This document shows positions 15,318-25,242 of a DNA stretch of 64,000 bases, piece by piece. A program made the position numbers and the translations under genes. Location: contig NZ_FONA01000003.1 of NCBI RefSeq assembly GCF_900112795.1, forward strand, positions 162,382 to 226,381, written 5' to 3'. The notes beneath the pieces were generated by a model, which did not search any database, was not told the origin of the DNA, and was given only the letters and a program-made list of their open reading frames with translations. The DNA comes from Thermophagus xiamenensis (GTDB taxonomy: Bacteria > Bacteroidota > Bacteroidia > Bacteroidales > Marinilabiliaceae). Within the stretch, counting starts at the first letter, position 1, and every line of letters begins with the position of its first letter.

Positions 15318-18300
15318 TTATTCAACCACAAATAAATTTTTAATTTCCCAGGTGCCGGCATCTTCGTCTGTGGATACATATTTAAAGGCGATGGTCACGC
15401 CGCCGACCAGATATTCGGCAGGAATGGAGATATTTCCACTTTCCACGAAGTCCCAGCTGTCACCATCCGGCATAATGGGAATGGTCAACGCTTCCCAATT
15501 GGCCGATGAGGGATCGCCGCCGTTGTAATCGTCCGAAATCAGGAGTGTGAAAGTACTCAAGTCATTGGCAAAATTAATGGCATGTTCAAAAACGATATAA
15601 GGAGCCGTGTAACTACTTAAATCGAGGGTTGATGAAATAAGCCAGTCTTCATTGGGCACGGCACCACCGGAATATCCGCTCATCTTGGCACATTCATAAC
15701 CGGTATCAATATCCCAGGTTTGTTCCCCGGTAACTGAAAAAGCTGTAAAGGGACTCAATGTAGATGCGAAGGAAGCCTCCAGAATAATAGTTCCATCGGG
15801 CGTATCGTCCGTACCATCATCCAAACTTTGTCCATCCAGAACGTAATTGGTCACATTCTTAATACCGGGAAGACCGAAATAGGCTTCGAGAGTACCATAG
15901 AGCAACACCAATTTACCATGGTTATCGGGGTTATCGGCCAGATTTAGAACAGGCCGTACGTCGTTATTGGGCAACTGCACAGGGACACAGTTATTGGGGT
16001 CGGTTTCGTCGGGTGATGCTGCTATAAGCAAATTGGTTGTTACATCGCCAAAAGGTTCTTCGAATACAGCATTGGAAGCACTTCCATTAAGAACTCCTAC
16101 GATATACCCTGAACTCCAGACTTTTTCGGTCGTTGCATCCTGATTTTCGATTACAGCAGCAATGTTGTAAGGGTTTTCCTGTGTTCCGTCACCCTGAGGT
16201 GTCTCTTCTGTGTCTCCGGGTTCTTCACCACCCCCGATTTCCTCTCCTGTACCGGGAAGAATCAATAAGTTCCGGACCTCCCAGGTTCCTGCCTGACTAG
16301 AAGTGGAAAGGTATTTGAGCGCAATATAAACATTGGCTTTCCCCATAAACTCTTCGGGGATATTCAGATTTCCGGAAGAGGTCCAGTCATCCCATGAAGA
16401 TCCGGACGAATAGTTGGCAATAACGATTTGCGTCCATGTGGCAGCAGAAGGGTCACCTCCGGTATAATCGGAAGAGATCCAAAGGGTAAAATCTTCGGTA
16501 TTATTTCCGAAACGGCTCAAATGTTGAAACGAGATATTGGCGGCATCATAACCGGAAAGGTCGAAAGCGGGCGAGATGAGCCAGTCTTCATTGGCATTGT
16601 AGGTACCGCTAACATAGCCGGTCATCTTGGCGTAACCATAAGTGTCCCAAACCCAAGATTGGTCGCCTGAAACACTATAGGCAGTAAAGGGCTCGAGTGT
16701 GGTAAGGAATGAGGCACTTAAAATGGCATCGTCGGGAACATCGGGGTCGCCACTTTGTCCATCGAGAACGTAATTGGACACACTCTTAATACCCGGCACG
16801 TTAAAATAAGTTTCGAGGGTACCAAAGACCAAAACCATTTTGCCAAGGTTATCGGGATTATCTACCAAATTCAAGACAGGCCGCACACTATTATTGGGCA
16901 ACTGCACCGGGATACAGTTGTTGGGGTTGGTTTCATCGGGCGATGCGGCAATGAGCAAATTGGTATTGGCCTCACCAAAGGGAGCTTCAAAAATAGCATC
17001 GGAAATACTATACCCATCAATGGCACCCACAATATACCCGTAGATCCAAACGCTTTCAGTGGATACGCCCTGATTTTGAATAACCGCGGCTAAGTTATAG
17101 GGATTTTCTCTGGAACCGTCACCTTCGGGAGTCATATCGGGATCATCGTCGTCGATGGTTTCACCCGCCCCACTTTTAATAACGAGGTTGCGAACTTCCC
17201 ATGTTCCTGCCTTACTAGAAGTAGAAAGGTATTTGAGCGCCACATAAACATTGGCTTTCCCCATAAACTCTTCAGGGATATTAAGATTTCCTGTAGTGGT
17301 CCAGTCATCCCATGAAGATCCGGACGAATAGTTGGCAATAACAATTTGCGTCCAAGTAGCAGACGAAGGAACACCGCCTGTATAATCAGACGAGATCCAT
17401 AGAGTAAAGTCTTCCTTATTGTTATTGCTATAACGACTCACATGTTCAAATGAGATATTGGCAGCATCGTAACCGGATAGGTTGATGGCCGGGGATATGA
17501 GCCAGTCTTCATTGGCATAGTTGGTACCACCATCATAGCCGGTCATCTTGGCATATCCGTAGGAATCCCAGATCCATTTTTGGTCACCTGATACGCTATA
17601 TTCGGTAAATGGCTCGAGAGAAGATGCAAACGAAGCGCTAAATATCTCCACCCCAATATTACCTATTCGGAACTCATCCATAGTGCCATTGGCAATTCTT
17701 ACACCACCTGCACCGAGGATAGTTTCAATAGAACCGTAAACCATAATTTCTTCACCCAGGAGATCAGCATTGTCGGACAAATTGACGAGTTCTCTCATAT
17801 CCGAACCGGCAGGAAGATTAACGACCAGACAATTTTCCCAATTGGTTTCATCGGGTGAAGCAGCAATAACAATGTAATTGGGGAGGAATGGAGCTTCAAA
17901 GGCGATACCATAGTTATCGGTAATGGGATTATCTTCATTAATGCCATCGGCAACAGCACCGACAATATAGCCTTTGACCCAACCTACTTTATCCTGATCC
18001 ATATTATCCAAAGCATATTGGACTGACCAGGGACTATCTTCAATACCCCACCCATCAGGATTAGTTTCAAAGTCCATATCGTCTTTTTCGCGCACCAACA
18101 GCTGAACCGTTCCACTATAAATGGTAAGTATACCGGTAACGGTACCCACGCCTGAGGGGATGGTGTCACTGGCAAAATCGGCGGCACTGCTCATTCGGGC
18201 GGTAACGGTTTGGGACTCATCGGCAGCAAAACGGATAACTCTATTGAGTGTTTGGACCGAACCTTCCTCATCGGGATAAGAAAAAATCTGGCCACTATCA

Positions 18301-18872
18301 TCAAAGTAAACTCCTTCGAGTTTAACGAGCCGGCCATAATTATCTTCGGTAAAGTCATTATAATCAATTTCGGCAGGGACCACAATTTCGGGATCAGGAT
18401 ATCCGTCTTTAAAAATTTTTTCTTTAACCTGTTCCCATGTCATCTGACCAATTGAATAATTACCGTCATTATTTCTTGAATAGCGATATCCCAATTGAGG
18501 CATACCACCATATTTCCCCATATAGAGGCCTTTAGTCTCTATAAATATTTTCTGACCTACCCGAAAATCGTTATAAATATCATTTCGATCGATGGCCACC
18601 ATTAGACCGCCTGTTTCGTCTTCAATGAAAATTTGTTTGTAAAGATTACCGGAAATATCATTGGCGGTAATAACACCCTCTAAAATGTCATCATCGGTTA
18701 CCTCAACCAATACTTCATCGTACTTTTCTTTAAAATCTTTTATCGTAATATTCGATTCACCCGAATATTGAGGCTCACTGTGAGGGGGAGCGTCAAAATC
18801 CTCATTATCGCAAGCGGAAAAGAAAATTCCTAATGAGAATAACGTCAGAAATAAAAAACCTATTTTCTTCAT
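15318..18872 (-). CDS. Surface lipoprotein with DUF5689 and alternating DUF6359/choice-of-anchor domains
   Basis: 1184 residues from ATG 18872, preferred over ATG 18905 because MKKIGFLFLTLFSLGIFFSA followed by Cys is a clean lipoprotein leader. Order: DUF5689 (about 35-270, KDFKEKYDEVLVEVTDDDIL, OB-fold-like); then three DUF6359-like modules (about 280-405, 590-710, 895-1015; each with GYIVGA/GVL, AASPDET and VxLPNN motifs) alternating with three jelly-roll 'choice-of-anchor' modules (about 410-575, 715-870, 1020-1184; each with NEDWLIS...DLSGYDAANISF and GTWEVRNL). The modules are near-duplicates, so the gene grew by internal duplication. OB-like folds often bind nucleic acids, and with its neighbours a role capturing extracellular DNA is inferred. 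Confidence 0.85.
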   Translation of the reverse strand: MKKIGFLFLTLFSLGIFFSACDNEDFDAPPHSEPQYSGESNITIKDFKEKYDEVLVEVTDDDILEGVITANDISGNLYKQIFIEDETGGLMVAIDRNDIYNDFRVGQKIFIETKGLYMGKYGGMPQLGYRYSRNNDGNYSIGQMTWEQVKEKIFKDGYPDPEIVVPAEIDYNDFTEDNYGRLVKLEGVYFDDSGQIFSYPDEEGSVQTLNRVIRFAADESQTVTARMSSAADFASDTIPSGVGTVTGILTIYSGTVQLLVREKDDMDFETNPDGWGIEDSPWSVQYALDNMDQDKVGWVKGYIVGAVADGINEDNPITDNYGIAFEAPFLPNYIVIAASPDETNWENCLVVNLPAGSDMRELVNLSDNADLLGEEIMVYGSIETILGAGGVRIANGTMDEFRIGNIGVEIFSASFASSLEPFTEYSVSGDQKWIWDSYGYAKMTGYDGGTNYANEDWLISPAINLSGYDAANISFEHVSRYSNNNKEDFTLWISSDYTGGVPSSATWTQIVIANYSSGSSWDDWTTTGNLNIPEEFMGKANVYVALKYLSTSSKAGTWEVRNLVIKSGAGETIDDDDPDMTPEGDGSRENPYNLAAVIQNQGVSTESVWIYGYIVGAIDGYSISDAIFEAPFGEANTNLLIAASPDETNPNNCIPVQLPNNSVRPVLNLVDNPDNLGKMVLVFGTLETYFNVPGIKSVSNYVLDGQSGDPDVPDDAILSASFLTTLEPFTAYSVSGDQSWVWDTYGYAKMTGYVSGTYNANEDWLISPAFDLSGYDAANISFQHLSRFGNNTEDFTLWISSDYTGGDPSAATWTQIVIANYSSGSSWDDWTSSGNLNIPEEFMGKANVYIALKYLSTSSQAGTWEVRNLLILPGTGEEIGGGEEPGDTEETPQGDGTQENPYNIAAVIENQDATTEKVWSSGYIVGVLNGSASNAVFEEPFGDVTTNLLIAASPDETDPNNCVPVQLPNNDVRPVLNLADNPDNHGKLVLLYGTLEAYFGLPGIKNVTNYVLDGQSLDDGTDDTPDGTIILEASFASTLSPFTAFSVTGEQTWDIDTGYECAKMSGYSGGAVPNEDWLISSTLDLSSYTAPYIVFEHAINFANDLSTFTLLISDDYNGGDPSSANWEALTIPIMPDGDSWDFVESGNISIPAEYLVGGVTIAFKYVSTDEDAGTWEIKNLFVVE

Positions 18873-19073
18873 AAATAAAACATTACGTAAAATTGGGATT
18901 TTCATTAGTATTTAGTTTTTAGTCTTTAGTTTTCAGTAATTAGTGGTTGGTGATTGGCGATTATTTTTCAAGACTATAAAAAATATATTTTTAAATTATT
19001 AACCATCAATCTCCCCAATCTCATATTCTATCAGTCTATCAACCTAATGGCCTATCGGACTATGGGCCTTATA

Positions 19074-21788
19074 TCAAAACCTGAAATTGACATTCAGGAA
19101 ATAATTGATACCCTGGGCATAATAATAGCGTGAAGGGAATTTATTGATGTCATAGGTATCAAAATCAAATCGCCCCTGTTCATAGCCTCCGGATTTAAGG
19201 TCGGTATTATCTAAAACATTATTAATGCTTAAATTGATACTCATTGAATAACCACCCCTTAGTCGTATGGATTTACCAATTGAAACATCGAGAGTACCAC
19301 CTGCATCATACTTTTCCTGTTCAACGATAGCAGCTACTTTTTCATCTCTTTCTTCCTGACTCATAGCCTGGAAAGCTACAGCACTTTCAGTCCTTCTGAC
19401 CGGCGAAAGGTCCACATAATTGCGGTCGAAGTAGTTGTAATTGATGTCAAAGAACCAATACCTGGGATGGAAATAGCTAAGTCCAATACTTCCTGCAGTT
19501 TGGGGTGTTCCGCCGACATAAAAATTCTTCAGGTAAACGGTTTCCATAACATCGTCCTGACTACCGTTTTCGTAGGTAACATATCCGTCGGGTCGGTTTT
19601 TGTATTGATATTCGGCAATGGTACCTACCGCTTCGAGCGTTATTTGTGAAGTAAGGTCGATGGCCACCCCTAACTCCAGTCCATGGTGAACCTTCTCGAT
19701 ATTGGTCATAGCATAATTGACGAAGGTACGGTAACTGTCGTGATAAAAACTGTTGAGCTCATTTTGATCATAAAAGTTGGTTTGAAAAAGAGTAGCTCTA
19801 CCATTTATAAGAGGTGTAGAAATCAGATAGCTAACATCGGCAGACAAGATTTTTTCACTGCTCAATCCCGGCAAAACATCATCTTTGGTTCTTGCAGATA
19901 AATAGGCATCATAAGGTAGTGGTGCCTGTGTTTGGTACAAAGCATTCAGAGAAACCATGTGTCGACCGGTAATTTTAAAAAGTCCACCGGCTTTGAAAGC
20001 GTAATCCCAGAAGTCATGAACACTTCCTTTCCCGTAAGAATTATCAGGGGCACGCCCATTTTTCATATTTCCGTACCGATAAAATGAGGTGTAACTCAGC
20101 TTAGCGGCGTAATAAAAATCGGTTCGGGGGAATGAAAATTCATTTTGCAGCCACAATTTTCCGCTGTTTACATAAATTTCGTAATCGTATCCGAAGACAT
20201 CACCCTCGGTGACCATCCGATTAGGATTATTCAAATCGTTTTGGACCTTGTCGGGATCACCCGGAAAATCACGTTCGGCAAACTGATCTACATCCAGCCA
20301 GTATTGCGAGCCAAGCAGGTCGTCAACGGTTTTATAAGTCATTCCTTTGGACGTTTTAAATTCAATCCCAGCGGAAAGTGTCAATTGTTCGTTAATATCG
20401 GTTCTGAAGACAGAATTAAAGATACCTTCCAGCAAGTCGTTATGTCGCTCTTCCACCATATATAAAGCCCTGTCACGCCCATAGTTGACCTCATAGAGTC
20501 GGTCCCAGTCGATTTGGCTTACAGAAGGGTCATTTTCCCAGGCTTGCGTATAAAGCGCTTTCATTTCATCGGTGCTTTGCCAGGATGGCAAATAGCGGTA
20601 ATAATCGGGCCGAGGGTCGGCCGAATTATACCAGTTTAAAGCGGTAGTTCCGTATTGATTATAACGGGCACCCAGTCCGGTGGTAAGCTCGGAATGTTCA
20701 TTAATTTGCCAGCGATGAGAAATCACCAGCGCAGGGTCAAAGGAGGTGGCAACGCGGGAATTACGCTTTTCGCCATTCTGGTAGCCCCAGTAGGGATTGT
20801 AATAGTTATTGTTGGTCAGGTCGTAGGCTTCCTGAAAAGAAGCACCTTGACGGCCTCGTCGGTTGGGTGCCCCAAACGTTACTAAAGACAAGGAATGCTG
20901 ATTTCTTTCGCCAAAATATTTTTCGACGGACAGAAAGTAGCCAAAACTATTATAACTGGTACCTTCCACATATCCTTCATCGGCATAACGAAAACCTATG
21001 GCTCCGGTAACCGCCAGGTTATTTGCCATCAATCCGGTAGAGTAAGATGCAATTCCCCGATAACGATACGTTCTGTTTGTCAAAGAAGCGGTAATTTTAC
21101 CACCTTGTCCATAGCTGGCAGCGTTGGTAATAATATTATTGGTGCCACCAATATCTCCAAAGCCATATCGCGATGCTTCCAGACCAAGCGTGATATCTTT
21201 GTTCCGGGTAACATCGTTCAATCCGCCAATCATGCTGTAGTTAAACATCCCCCGAATAGGATCATTAAAGTTAATACCGTTAATATAGGTTTCCGTATAT
21301 CTGCTATCGAAACCACGAACCCGAAAGCGCATGCTTCCAAATTTATATGCAGCACCGGAAAGATATATATCATCCGAAGCACCTTGCAGTGAAACAATAT
21401 GTTGCTGCCCAAAATCATCTTCCGACTCGGTGTCCATCACTTCAATGGTAGGAAGTTCACCAAATACTTCATCGAGGGGATAGAGGAAAATATCGCCCAA
21501 TACAATATCCTCTCTTTGGCCAACCTGAATGGTTTTAGTAATTGATTCAAAACCGGAACTTGAAATGAGAAGTTGCGCTGCATTATTAGCAATAATCTCC
21601 ATGGAAAAATACCCATTCTCATCAGATATAGTCTGAATATCGGTATGGGTTACTGATATTAAGACCCCCGGAACAGGATTTCCGCTAACAGCATTCAAAA
21701 TCCGGCCACTGATTTTGATTTGTTGAGCCCATAAGGCAGTGAGCGGAAAAAACAAGGTAATAGAGAGAAGAATAAAAACTTTTCGCAT
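19074..21788 (-). CDS. TonB-dependent outer membrane receptor with carboxypeptidase-regulatory-like N-domain
   Basis: 904 residues. Signal peptide (MRKVFILLSITLFFPLTALWAQ), a CarboxypepD-regulatory-like domain (about 25-105, KISGRILNAVSGNPVPGVLI), a plug (about 125-225, FRVRGFDSRYTETYINGINF), and a 22-strand barrel to the end, finishing in the aromatic FLNVNFRF that outer membrane proteins use for insertion. No SusD partner is adjacent; the next gene is the modular lipoprotein. It would import products released by the neighbouring nucleases, powered by TonB-ExbBD. The 168-bp gap to the lipoprotein gene holds only TTAG-type filler. Confidence 0.9.
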   Translation of the reverse strand: MRKVFILLSITLFFPLTALWAQQIKISGRILNAVSGNPVPGVLISVTHTDIQTISDENGYFSMEIIANNAAQLLISSSGFESITKTIQVGQREDIVLGDIFLYPLDEVFGELPTIEVMDTESEDDFGQQHIVSLQGASDDIYLSGAAYKFGSMRFRVRGFDSRYTETYINGINFNDPIRGMFNYSMIGGLNDVTRNKDITLGLEASRYGFGDIGGTNNIITNAASYGQGGKITASLTNRTYRYRGIASYSTGLMANNLAVTGAIGFRYADEGYVEGTSYNSFGYFLSVEKYFGERNQHSLSLVTFGAPNRRGRQGASFQEAYDLTNNNYYNPYWGYQNGEKRNSRVATSFDPALVISHRWQINEHSELTTGLGARYNQYGTTALNWYNSADPRPDYYRYLPSWQSTDEMKALYTQAWENDPSVSQIDWDRLYEVNYGRDRALYMVEERHNDLLEGIFNSVFRTDINEQLTLSAGIEFKTSKGMTYKTVDDLLGSQYWLDVDQFAERDFPGDPDKVQNDLNNPNRMVTEGDVFGYDYEIYVNSGKLWLQNEFSFPRTDFYYAAKLSYTSFYRYGNMKNGRAPDNSYGKGSVHDFWDYAFKAGGLFKITGRHMVSLNALYQTQAPLPYDAYLSARTKDDVLPGLSSEKILSADVSYLISTPLINGRATLFQTNFYDQNELNSFYHDSYRTFVNYAMTNIEKVHHGLELGVAIDLTSQITLEAVGTIAEYQYKNRPDGYVTYENGSQDDVMETVYLKNFYVGGTPQTAGSIGLSYFHPRYWFFDINYNYFDRNYVDLSPVRRTESAVAFQAMSQEERDEKVAAIVEQEKYDAGGTLDVSIGKSIRLRGGYSMSINLSINNVLDNTDLKSGGYEQGRFDFDTYDINKFPSRYYYAQGINYFLNVNFRF

Positions 21789-22369
21789 TTAGGTTTAAAA
21801 ATTAAAATTAGACAATCTCTATATATTTTGTTTCGACAATTAAAACCTAATGTTACCACAAATAATATTTTCGCCAAATATTCGTATTATTTTTTAAAGT
21901 ATCTACACAAAAAAATTAAATTTTTCTTAAGACCACCCCATCACTCTCGGGGTTGCCAAACAAACATTTTAAATTCAGACCAAAAATCAACCTAAAATAA
22001 CTTTAACCCATTAATAATCTTCGTTTCTTCAAAACAGGAAACAATAAAATATAAGCCCGAATCATGCATGCGCTTTTTTCCAAATTTCAATCACAAACAG
22101 ATAACAATAATTTATGACGATCGAATGTAAAGAACATAATAATTGGTTGGATATAAGTTTAAAATAAAAAAATTAAAGAGTCCATGAGATTTATCAATGT
22201 TTTCAGGAATCACCTGATATTTCCGGAATATAAATATGAAAGTCTATTACACTGAAGTATTTTTTATAGTAGAACAATTAAAAGTGATTATTTTTGAAAT
22301 GTTAAAATAAATACCTGCCCAAAGTAAAAAATATCACAAATACATTTGAACATAGAATTTAATAAATCC
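21789..22369. other. Divergent intergenic region between the receptor operon and the phosphatase gene
   Basis: About 580 AT-rich bases without a credible gene. A TAnnTTTG-type -7 box (TATTTTTG, 22289-22296) points towards the + strand gene. No matching -33 TTG was found, and no convincing minus-strand promoter for the receptor. Confidence 0.5.
22289..22296 (+). promoter_or_regulatory. Candidate -7 box for the phosphatase-family gene
   Basis: TATTTTTG fits the Bacteroidota -7 consensus, about 75 bases before the ATG. The -33 TTG is absent at the usual distance, so this is weak. Confidence 0.35.
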
Positions 22370-23422
22370 ATGAAATCAAAAATTTACGTAACAACAGCAC
22401 TGGTATTAATGGCCATATTATTGGCAAGGCCGGAAAAAGGGAACGCCCAAAAAATACGGGCGGGCATAATTGCCTTTTATAACCTGGAAAATCTGTTTGA
22501 TACCCTTGACACGCCCGGCGTGCTGGATACCGAATTTACCCCAGATGGTCCCAAACATTGGACATCAGAAAAATACTGGACAAAAATAAATAACCTTGGG
22601 CGGGTAATAGCTAGAATAGGTTCTCATGAAAACATAAACGGACCGGCTATCCTGGGAGTAAGTGAAGTAGAAAACCGAACGGTATTGGAAGATCTTGTCC
22701 ATTCCGAACATCTTAAAAACTTAAATTATCAAATCGTTCATTATGATTCACCCGATGAAAGAGGTGTGGATGTTGCCTTGCTTTATCAACCGCGTTATTT
22801 CAAAATAACCAATGCCCGAAATGTGCCCTTATTTCTTTTGAGAGAGGATGGTGAACGCGATTATACCCGCGACCAATTGGTTGTATCGGGATTATTTGAT
22901 GGTGACCCTATGCACATAATCGTTAATCACTGGCCTTCAAGATATGGTGGGCAGAAAGCCTCAGCCCCGTTGCGCATAGAGGCTGCCAAACTCACCCGAT
23001 CGCTGGTGGATTCGATTCGTACCATTCATCCCAATGATAAAATTGTTATTATGGGCGACCTGAACGACGATCCTATCGATAAGAGTGTAAAAAAATACCT
23101 AAACACGGAAGGGAAACAACAAAAAATTAAAGATGATCAACTCTACAATCCCATGGAAACGCTATACAAAAAGGGCATTGGATCTTTAGCCTATCAGGGA
23201 AAATGGAATCTGTTTGACCAAATTATTATTACCCCCAACATGCTTGAAGAACAAGATGGCTATCGATTAAATGCAGCACGAATTTTCAATGATGCTTTTT
23301 TACTGCGAGATGCCGGCAGATATAAAAAATATCCACACAGGACATTTGTAGGCAATGACTTTCAGGGGGGGTATAGCGACCATTTACCGGTTTATATAAT
23401 TGTTGTAAAAAATATTCGATAG
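22370..23422 (+). CDS. Secreted endonuclease/exonuclease/phosphatase (EEP) family protein
   Basis: 350 residues from ATG 22370 (MKSKIYVTTALVLMAILLAR leader ending GNAQ). The EEP fold motifs appear in order: IAFYNLENLFD (Asn and Glu region), GVSEVENR (metal Glu), IVNHWPSR (His), MGDLNDDP (Asp and Asn) and YSDHLPVYI (terminal Asp-His pair). The family cleaves phosphodiesters or removes phosphates from DNA, RNA or lipids. Being divergent from the TonB receptor and secreted endonuclease genes, it probably digests oligonucleotides in the periplasm, which is inference. The substrate cannot be read from sequence. Confidence 0.87.
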   Translation: MKSKIYVTTALVLMAILLARPEKGNAQKIRAGIIAFYNLENLFDTLDTPGVLDTEFTPDGPKHWTSEKYWTKINNLGRVIARIGSHENINGPAILGVSEVENRTVLEDLVHSEHLKNLNYQIVHYDSPDERGVDVALLYQPRYFKITNARNVPLFLLREDGERDYTRDQLVVSGLFDGDPMHIIVNHWPSRYGGQKASAPLRIEAAKLTRSLVDSIRTIHPNDKIVIMGDLNDDPIDKSVKKYLNTEGKQQKIKDDQLYNPMETLYKKGIGSLAYQGKWNLFDQIIITPNMLEEQDGYRLNAARIFNDAFLLRDAGRYKKYPHRTFVGNDFQGGYSDHLPVYIIVVKNIR

Positions 23423-23445
23423 GGCAAAATAAGTTCACAATAAGA

Positions 23446-23478
23446 AAAACCTGCGTCCCAGAAAGGGTGCAGGCTTTT
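23446..23478. terminator. Two-way terminator between convergent genes
   Basis: AAAACCTGC (23446-23454) faces GCAGGCTTTT (23469-23478), with one C-A mismatch. It sits between the convergent EEP and POT genes with A-run and T-run flanks. Confidence 0.6.
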
Positions 23479-23504
23479 CTATTATAAAAAGTAACGTACT
23501 CGAA

Positions 23505-25010
23505 TTAATCGACTCCACGCATAAGCTTTTTCAGCCAGGGGGAAATCAAGTACATCAGTAATGCTGCCGAGCCGGAAGTAATCACCAGGAAGAGGAACAG
23601 ATTCATTCCGGGCATATAGGTTTCGAGAATGCTTTTGAGCGCTCCGGCCAGATAGTTTGCCAAAGCAGTAGAACCGAACCATAACCCCATCATCAGAGAT
23701 GTAATCTTAGGGGGCGACAGTTTACTAATCATACTCAGTCCGATAGGACTTAAGCAAAGTTCACCCATTGTATGCAACAGATATACGGACACCAGCCAGA
23801 GAGGACTCACCAGATTCTCGGGTGAGGCTTTCATATCGGCGGTATACATGACCACAAATCCTAACGACAAAAGGGTAAGGCCCAGACCAAATTTCACGGG
23901 TGTATTGGGGTTATATTTTCCCAACCAGATCCATAACATAGAAAAGACCGGTGCCAGACCAACAATTAATGCAGCGTTAACCGACTGAAACCAGGAAGCA
24001 TTAATTTCAAAGCTACCAATCATACGGTCGGTCATATCACGGGCAAAAAGATTAAAGGTTCCGCCGGCTTGTTCGAACCCTGACCAGAAGAAGATGTTAA
24101 AGAAACAGAACACCAGGATGGCACCGATACGGCTCCATTCGGTCTTTCCGGTAGTATTTTTAATAATCATATAAGCAATGACGGATATAGCGCCCAGAGC
24201 AACGACTCGGATAATCCAGTCGGTAACAACTTCGGGCATAATCCACCATGTTTTGACAAAAAGATAGATAAATCCGACGATGGCAAGAACCCAAATCCAT
24301 ACTTCACCCCAATCGCGCGCATTTAACCGTTCCACTTCGCCAGTAAATTTCCGTTTGGGGCCAAAACCAATGGTTCCCAGCTTACTTTGTTCAATCCAAA
24401 ACCAAATAACGCCCAACACCATACCAACAGATACGGAACCGAAGCCCCAGGCCCAGCCTACCGACTCGCCCAAATATCCGGCGATAAAGGGTGCCAAAAA
24501 GGCGCCAAGGTTGATACCCATGTAAAAAATGGTAAAGGCAGAATCTTTACGCGGGTCACCATCAGCATAGAGCCGCCCAACCATGGTAGAAATATTGGGT
24601 TTGAAGAAACCGTTTCCAAGAATGAGAAGTCCTAAACCAATAAAAAGCCAAAATTCACGAAGCGTTTGGATAGCTTCACCGCCCTCCGGCACTGCGATAT
24701 ACTCTGAATAAGCCAATGCAGCCTGGCCCAAAGCCATCACAATACCACCAATAAAAACCGATTTGCGCTGACCTATAAAACGGTCGGCAATAATACCACC
24801 CAAAATAGGTGTCAGGTATACCAAACCGGTAAATATTCCATAAATTTCAAGGGCATGATTTTCGGCATAAGCAAAACCTCCGTTAACAATACTTGACGTA
24901 AGATACAATACCAATAAGGCACGCATGCCGTAATAACTAAACCGTTCCCACATTTCGGTGAAAAACAGTACCCATAACCCTTGGGGATGTCTTTTTGAAG
25001 ATGTGTCCAT
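23505..25010 (-). CDS. Proton-dependent oligopeptide transporter (POT/PTR2 family)
   Basis: 501 residues, about 14 membrane helices. The N-terminal FFTEMWERFSYYGMRALLVLYL matches the POT ExxERFxYYG motif that couples protons to peptide uptake, and FYMGINLGAFLAPFIAGYLG is the PTR2 signature. The C-terminal half has LSPIGLSMISKLSP, also typical. Imports di- and tripeptides through the inner membrane. Stands alone, convergent with the EEP gene. Confidence 0.92.
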   Translation of the reverse strand: MDTSSKRHPQGLWVLFFTEMWERFSYYGMRALLVLYLTSSIVNGGFAYAENHALEIYGIFTGLVYLTPILGGIIADRFIGQRKSVFIGGIVMALGQAALAYSEYIAVPEGGEAIQTLREFWLFIGLGLLILGNGFFKPNISTMVGRLYADGDPRKDSAFTIFYMGINLGAFLAPFIAGYLGESVGWAWGFGSVSVGMVLGVIWFWIEQSKLGTIGFGPKRKFTGEVERLNARDWGEVWIWVLAIVGFIYLFVKTWWIMPEVVTDWIIRVVALGAISVIAYMIIKNTTGKTEWSRIGAILVFCFFNIFFWSGFEQAGGTFNLFARDMTDRMIGSFEINASWFQSVNAALIVGLAPVFSMLWIWLGKYNPNTPVKFGLGLTLLSLGFVVMYTADMKASPENLVSPLWLVSVYLLHTMGELCLSPIGLSMISKLSPPKITSLMMGLWFGSTALANYLAGALKSILETYMPGMNLFLFLVITSGSAALLMYLISPWLKKLMRGVD

Positions 25011-25242
25011 TCTTTTGTTTTTTTAATTTGGTTTATTTGCGTTGCAATTATTTTTTTTTGCTACATTTTCAGTGTCGGATGATTCACTCATCATCATTTC
25101 TGGAAAATGGACAAACGCTCGATGACCATTTTCCCGGAAAATTACCGACAGGCCTAATCAAAAAACAAACTAAATTACAAATAGCCTGTTACAAAAATAC
25201 ATTTTGTTATTAAAGTTAAAAGTATCTTTTCTCATAATTGTT

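Noticed and set aside
20895..21392. 165-codon plus-strand frame inside the TonB receptor gene.
   Set aside because: Antisense to conserved receptor sequence; no start signal or family resemblance.
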